A DNA stretch of 8,503 nt. Origin: Anaerobacillus sp. (GTDB lineage: Bacteria; Bacillota; Bacilli; Bacillales_H; Anaerobacillaceae). The position numbers and the translations under genes are program-made. The notes beneath the pieces were generated by a model that ran no database searches, had not been told where the DNA came from, and saw only the letters and a list, made by a program, of their open reading frames with translations. The stretch covers positions 1 through 8,503 of the forward strand of contig SKOL01000459.1 of NCBI GenBank assembly GCA_007120055.1, read 5' to 3'. Positions 6,917 to 8,503 of the stretch are shown piece by piece. Position 1 is the first letter of the stretch. The number at the start of each line of letters is the position of its first letter.

Positions 6917-7603
6917 TTAGTTTTTATACTCCTTAAGCAATTCCATGTCATGAATGATCAAATACCCTTGTTTTTTAGTTACAATTCTTTGTTGTTTCAA
7001 TTGATTCATAAGTCTTGTTACACTTTCTCTCGTTGCTCCGAAAAAACTTCCTAAATCTTCGTGAGTAAGTTTTAATTTAATGGTAATCCCTTCATCAGTA
7101 GCAGTTCCGTATTCTTCAGCTAAACGGATTAAAGTTGCTGCTAAGGCTCCAAACTTCCCGTATAAAGCAACGTCTCTAAGTGTTGCTTGTGATATAATCA
7201 GTCTTTCTGATAATGTTCTAAACATTGAAATTGATAATTGAGGGTGCTGTAATAAAAACGCTTCTAGATCTTCGTTTTTTATAAAGGAAACATTTCCACT
7301 TTCAATACAAGTCGCAGTAGCTGGATATGTACTTCCCTTTTTTCCGAAAAGAGCAACTTCGGCAAACATTTCTCCTTGTTTTCGAATGCTTAAAACAATT
7401 TCCTTTCCTTCTGGAGTGCTTTTACTAATTTTAACTTTTCCCTCATTAACAAAGTAAATAGCTTCACTTGGGTCGTATTCACGAAAGATTACTTCCCCTT
7501 TTGTCGTTTTAATCGTTTGGATGATGTCAGCCAATTGTTTTCTTAGTTCAGTTGGTAGTGCTGAAAAGATTGGTATATTATTAATAAAACTAGTGTTAGA
7601 CAT
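6917..7603 (-). CDS. CRP/FNR-family transcriptional regulator without Fe-S cysteines
   Basis: A DNA-binding regulator of 228 residues. The N-terminal part (about 10-120) is a cyclic-nucleotide-binding-type beta-roll (GEVIFREYDPSEAIYFVNEGKVKI, GEMFAEVALF). A long dimerisation helix (about 125-160) follows, then a winged helix-turn-helix (about 180-205) with recognition helix RESVTR at 192-197. That resembles the CRP RETVGR helix, which reads TGTGA half-sites, the very half-sites found at three promoters here. The only cysteine is Cys99, so it cannot hold a [4Fe-4S] cluster like true Fnr. The cAMP phosphate-binding PRSATV is replaced by YPATAT, so cAMP is unlikely as well; the signal is unknown. 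AAGGGAG (7614-7620) lies 10 nt before the ATG; an in-frame GTG at 7609 is only 4 nt away and less likely. ArcR-like regulators are the nearest named group I would consider. Confidence 0.9.
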   Translation of the reverse strand: MSNTSFINNIPIFSALPTELRKQLADIIQTIKTTKGEVIFREYDPSEAIYFVNEGKVKISKSTPEGKEIVLSIRKQGEMFAEVALFGKKGSTYPATATCIESGNVSFIKNEDLEAFLLQHPQLSISMFRTLSERLIISQATLRDVALYGKFGALAATLIRLAEEYGTATDEGITIKLKLTHEDLGSFFGATRESVTRLMNQLKQQRIVTKKQGYLIIHDMELLKEYKN

Positions 7604-7661
7604 GTACACTCAGCTCCCTTAAAAGTGCAATAATATTGTATACGTCTTTAAAAGTATAATT

Positions 7662-7667
7662 ATTATA
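7662..7667 (-). promoter_or_regulatory. Possible -10 element of the regulator gene
   Basis: Read on the minus strand this is a perfect TATAAT, about 60 bp before the preferred ATG. No good -35 hexamer lies 16-18 bp upstream, so it may be a weak or activator-dependent promoter, or a chance match in very AT-rich DNA. Confidence 0.3.
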
Positions 7668-7779
7668 TAAAATAACATAAAAATGGTGTTATTTCATATG
7701 ACAAATTTCGCACAATGGTATTATTAAATTTTGTCTATATTTTGTCTTTTTTAAACTTTTCGTTCGTATATAAGTTCAC

Positions 7780-7829
7780 TGTGATGTGCTTCACATTTTT
7801 TGTGATTTGTTTTTGTTAATATAAACTCA
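7780..7829 (+). promoter_or_regulatory. CRP/FNR-type class II promoter of the LpdD-like gene
   Basis: TGTGATGTGCTTCACA at 7780-7795 is a perfect TGTGA-N6-TCACA box. TAATAT (7817-7822), preceded by TG at 7814-7815 as in an extended -10, gives a start near 7829, so the box is centred at about -41.5. A stronger-looking TATAAA at 7820-7825 would shift this to -44.5. An extra TGTGA half-site at 7801-7805 lies exactly 21 bp, two helical turns, after the first. The predicted leader is about 36 nt. Confidence 0.78.
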
Positions 7830-7864
7830 AATCCAAATCCACTTGTTTAAGGGGGGGACGAACA

Positions 7865-8191
7865 TTGATCACTTGTGAACTAAAACGAGTAGGTAGTGAT
7901 AATTTAATCGTTGTGTCAGGTGGGACGAAGCCACATATTGGTGCTGTAGTTATAGCAAATTATGAAGAAAATGAAGTGAAGGTTGTAAGTTACGGATTTC
8001 CACATCATAAAGAAGAAGGTTTATTTATAGATTTGGCAAAAGTTTGGTGTAATACATTTCAAAAAACAACAGTTATTACTGGTGGAATTCATATTGATAA
8101 TGCAACAAAAGATCAAATCGAAGAACTTGTTAATGAAACATGGGATAAGTTTTTTCACTTGATGGCTGATCAAAAAGCTGTAAAAGTATAA
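7865..8191 (+). CDS. Small LpdD-like protein (prenylated-flavin chaperone-like family)
   Basis: A 108-residue soluble protein with no signal peptide or membrane segment. The SGGTKPHIGAVVIA segment (18-31), GFPHHKE (44-50) and TGGIHIDNATKDQ (72-84) resemble the family named after LpdD, the small subunit of Lactobacillus gallate decarboxylase, proposed to handle prenylated FMN. No UbiD-type decarboxylase or UbiX prenyltransferase gene is visible, so its real partner is open. The TTG start at 7865 is chosen because an unusually G-rich Shine-Dalgarno (AAGGGGGGG, 7849-7857) ends 7 nt before it and no ATG or GTG fits in frame. It has its own CRP/FNR-type promoter and terminator, so it is probably monocistronic. 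Existence of the gene is firm; the family call is from memory of its motifs and is moderate. Confidence 0.75.
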   Translation: MITCELKRVGSDNLIVVSGGTKPHIGAVVIANYEENEVKVVSYGFPHHKEEGLFIDLAKVWCNTFQKTTVITGGIHIDNATKDQIEELVNETWDKFFHLMADQKAVKV

Positions 8192-8205
8192 ACGGTTTTA
8201 AGTAG

Positions 8206-8263
8206 AAGGTGAGTGAACTTTTAAGTGATTAATTTACTTGGAGTTTTACTCACCTTTTCTTAA
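8206..8263 (+). terminator. Two-tier hairpin terminator after the LpdD-like gene
   Basis: AAGGTGAGT (8206-8214) pairs perfectly with ACTCACCTT (8248-8256). Inside are two further short stems, AACT (8216-8219) with AGTT (8242-8245) and AAGT (8223-8226) with ACTT (8236-8239), around a 9-nt loop. A short T-rich tail (TTCTT) follows. It starts 14 bp after the stop and separates this gene from the next promoter. Confidence 0.75.
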
Positions 8264-8355
8264 AATGAGAAAGTGTGAAAATTCGTAAAACTGTCTAGAT
8301 CTTGCGCCTGCACTCTTCTTATGACTTGTTACAAATTTATGTAGTTATATTGCGC

Positions 8356-8405
8356 TGTGATTTATCTCACTGTGGATGAAGACGATGTAGCATATGATAA
8401 AGGCA
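8356..8405 (+). promoter_or_regulatory. CRP/FNR-type class II promoter of the radical SAM gene
   Basis: TGTGATTTATCTCACT at 8356-8371 matches TGTGA-N6-TCACA at all but the last base. TATGAT (5 of 6) at 8393-8398 gives a start near 8405 with the box centred at about -41.5. The 37-bp box-to-hexamer spacing equals that of the other two boxes. The leader would be only about 24 nt. Confidence 0.76.
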
Positions 8406-8428
8406 TATTATAGAACGGAGGAGATTTT

Positions 8429-8503
8429 ATGAATCGCCCATTCTTATCAATGAAACCAAGAAATTATGATGAAAATCCGTTCATTGTAATTTGGGAAGTA
8501 ACA
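8429..8503 (+). CDS. Probable radical SAM protein, N-terminus only (3' end outside window)
   Basis: ATG 8429 follows GGAGGAG (8417-8423) at good spacing, and the frame stays open to the window edge (25 codons). The peptide MNRPFLSMKPRNYDENPFIV followed by IWEVT resembles the start of radical SAM/SPASM proteins related to the heme-modifying NirJ/AhbD group, in which IWEVT is directly followed by the cluster-binding CxxxCxxC. That motif would begin just past the window edge, so the assignment rests only on the lead-in. Its own CRP/FNR-type promoter fits an oxygen-sensitive enzyme made under low oxygen, which is inference. Confidence 0.6.
   Translation, partial: MNRPFLSMKPRNYDENPFIVIWEVT

Noticed and set aside
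6917..7609. Calling the regulator Fnr itself
   Set aside because: The cysteine set for a [4Fe-4S] cluster is absent; only one cysteine exists in the whole protein.
7687..7703. Imperfect palindrome TGTTATTTCATATGACA as another CRP/FNR or Rex site
   Set aside because: It lacks the TGTGA/TCACA half-sites and the Rex core, and the region is so AT-rich that such weak palindromes are expected.

Overview
The window is AT-rich DNA that reads like a Bacillaceae (Firmicutes) chromosome. Shine-Dalgarno sequences are strong, GTG and TTG starts are frequent, and the gene order argD-carA-carB-argF matches the arginine cluster of Bacillus subtilis and its relatives. The species cannot be fixed from this sequence.

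Left part (1-6262): the distal half of an arginine biosynthesis operon, all on the + strand. It holds the C-terminal part of N-acetylornithine aminotransferase (argD), both subunits of an arginine-type carbamoyl-phosphate synthetase (carA, carB, overlapping by 8 bp) and ornithine carbamoyltransferase (argF). Together they supply ornithine (via ArgD) and carbamoyl phosphate (via CarAB), which ArgF joins to make citrulline. argD and carA are separated by about 240 bp. That gap holds a 132-bp palindromic repeat and a pair of ARG-box-like operators, so carAB-argF probably has its own AhrC/ArgR-controlled promoter.

Middle part (6263-6916): 650 bp without a credible protein gene, but highly structured. 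Two direct copies of the same ~130-bp repeat bracket a perfect CRP/FNR-type operator, a -10 element at the class II distance, about 290 bp of non-coding DNA with three CCCAAAA motifs, and a strong intrinsic terminator. I read this as a candidate small RNA gene under CRP/FNR control. It is the most interesting item in the window.

Right part (6917-8503): a minus-strand CRP/FNR-family regulator without the cysteines of Fe-S FNR proteins. Divergent from it are a small LpdD-like (prenyl-FMN chaperone-like) protein gene and the first 25 codons of what looks like a radical SAM enzyme. Both + strand genes have a TGTGA-N6-TCAC(A/T) box exactly 37 bp upstream of a -10 hexamer, the same geometry as the putative small RNA promoter. 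The regulator, the small RNA, the LpdD-like protein and the radical SAM enzyme therefore look like one local regulon, probably tied to low oxygen or redox state. The last point is inference.
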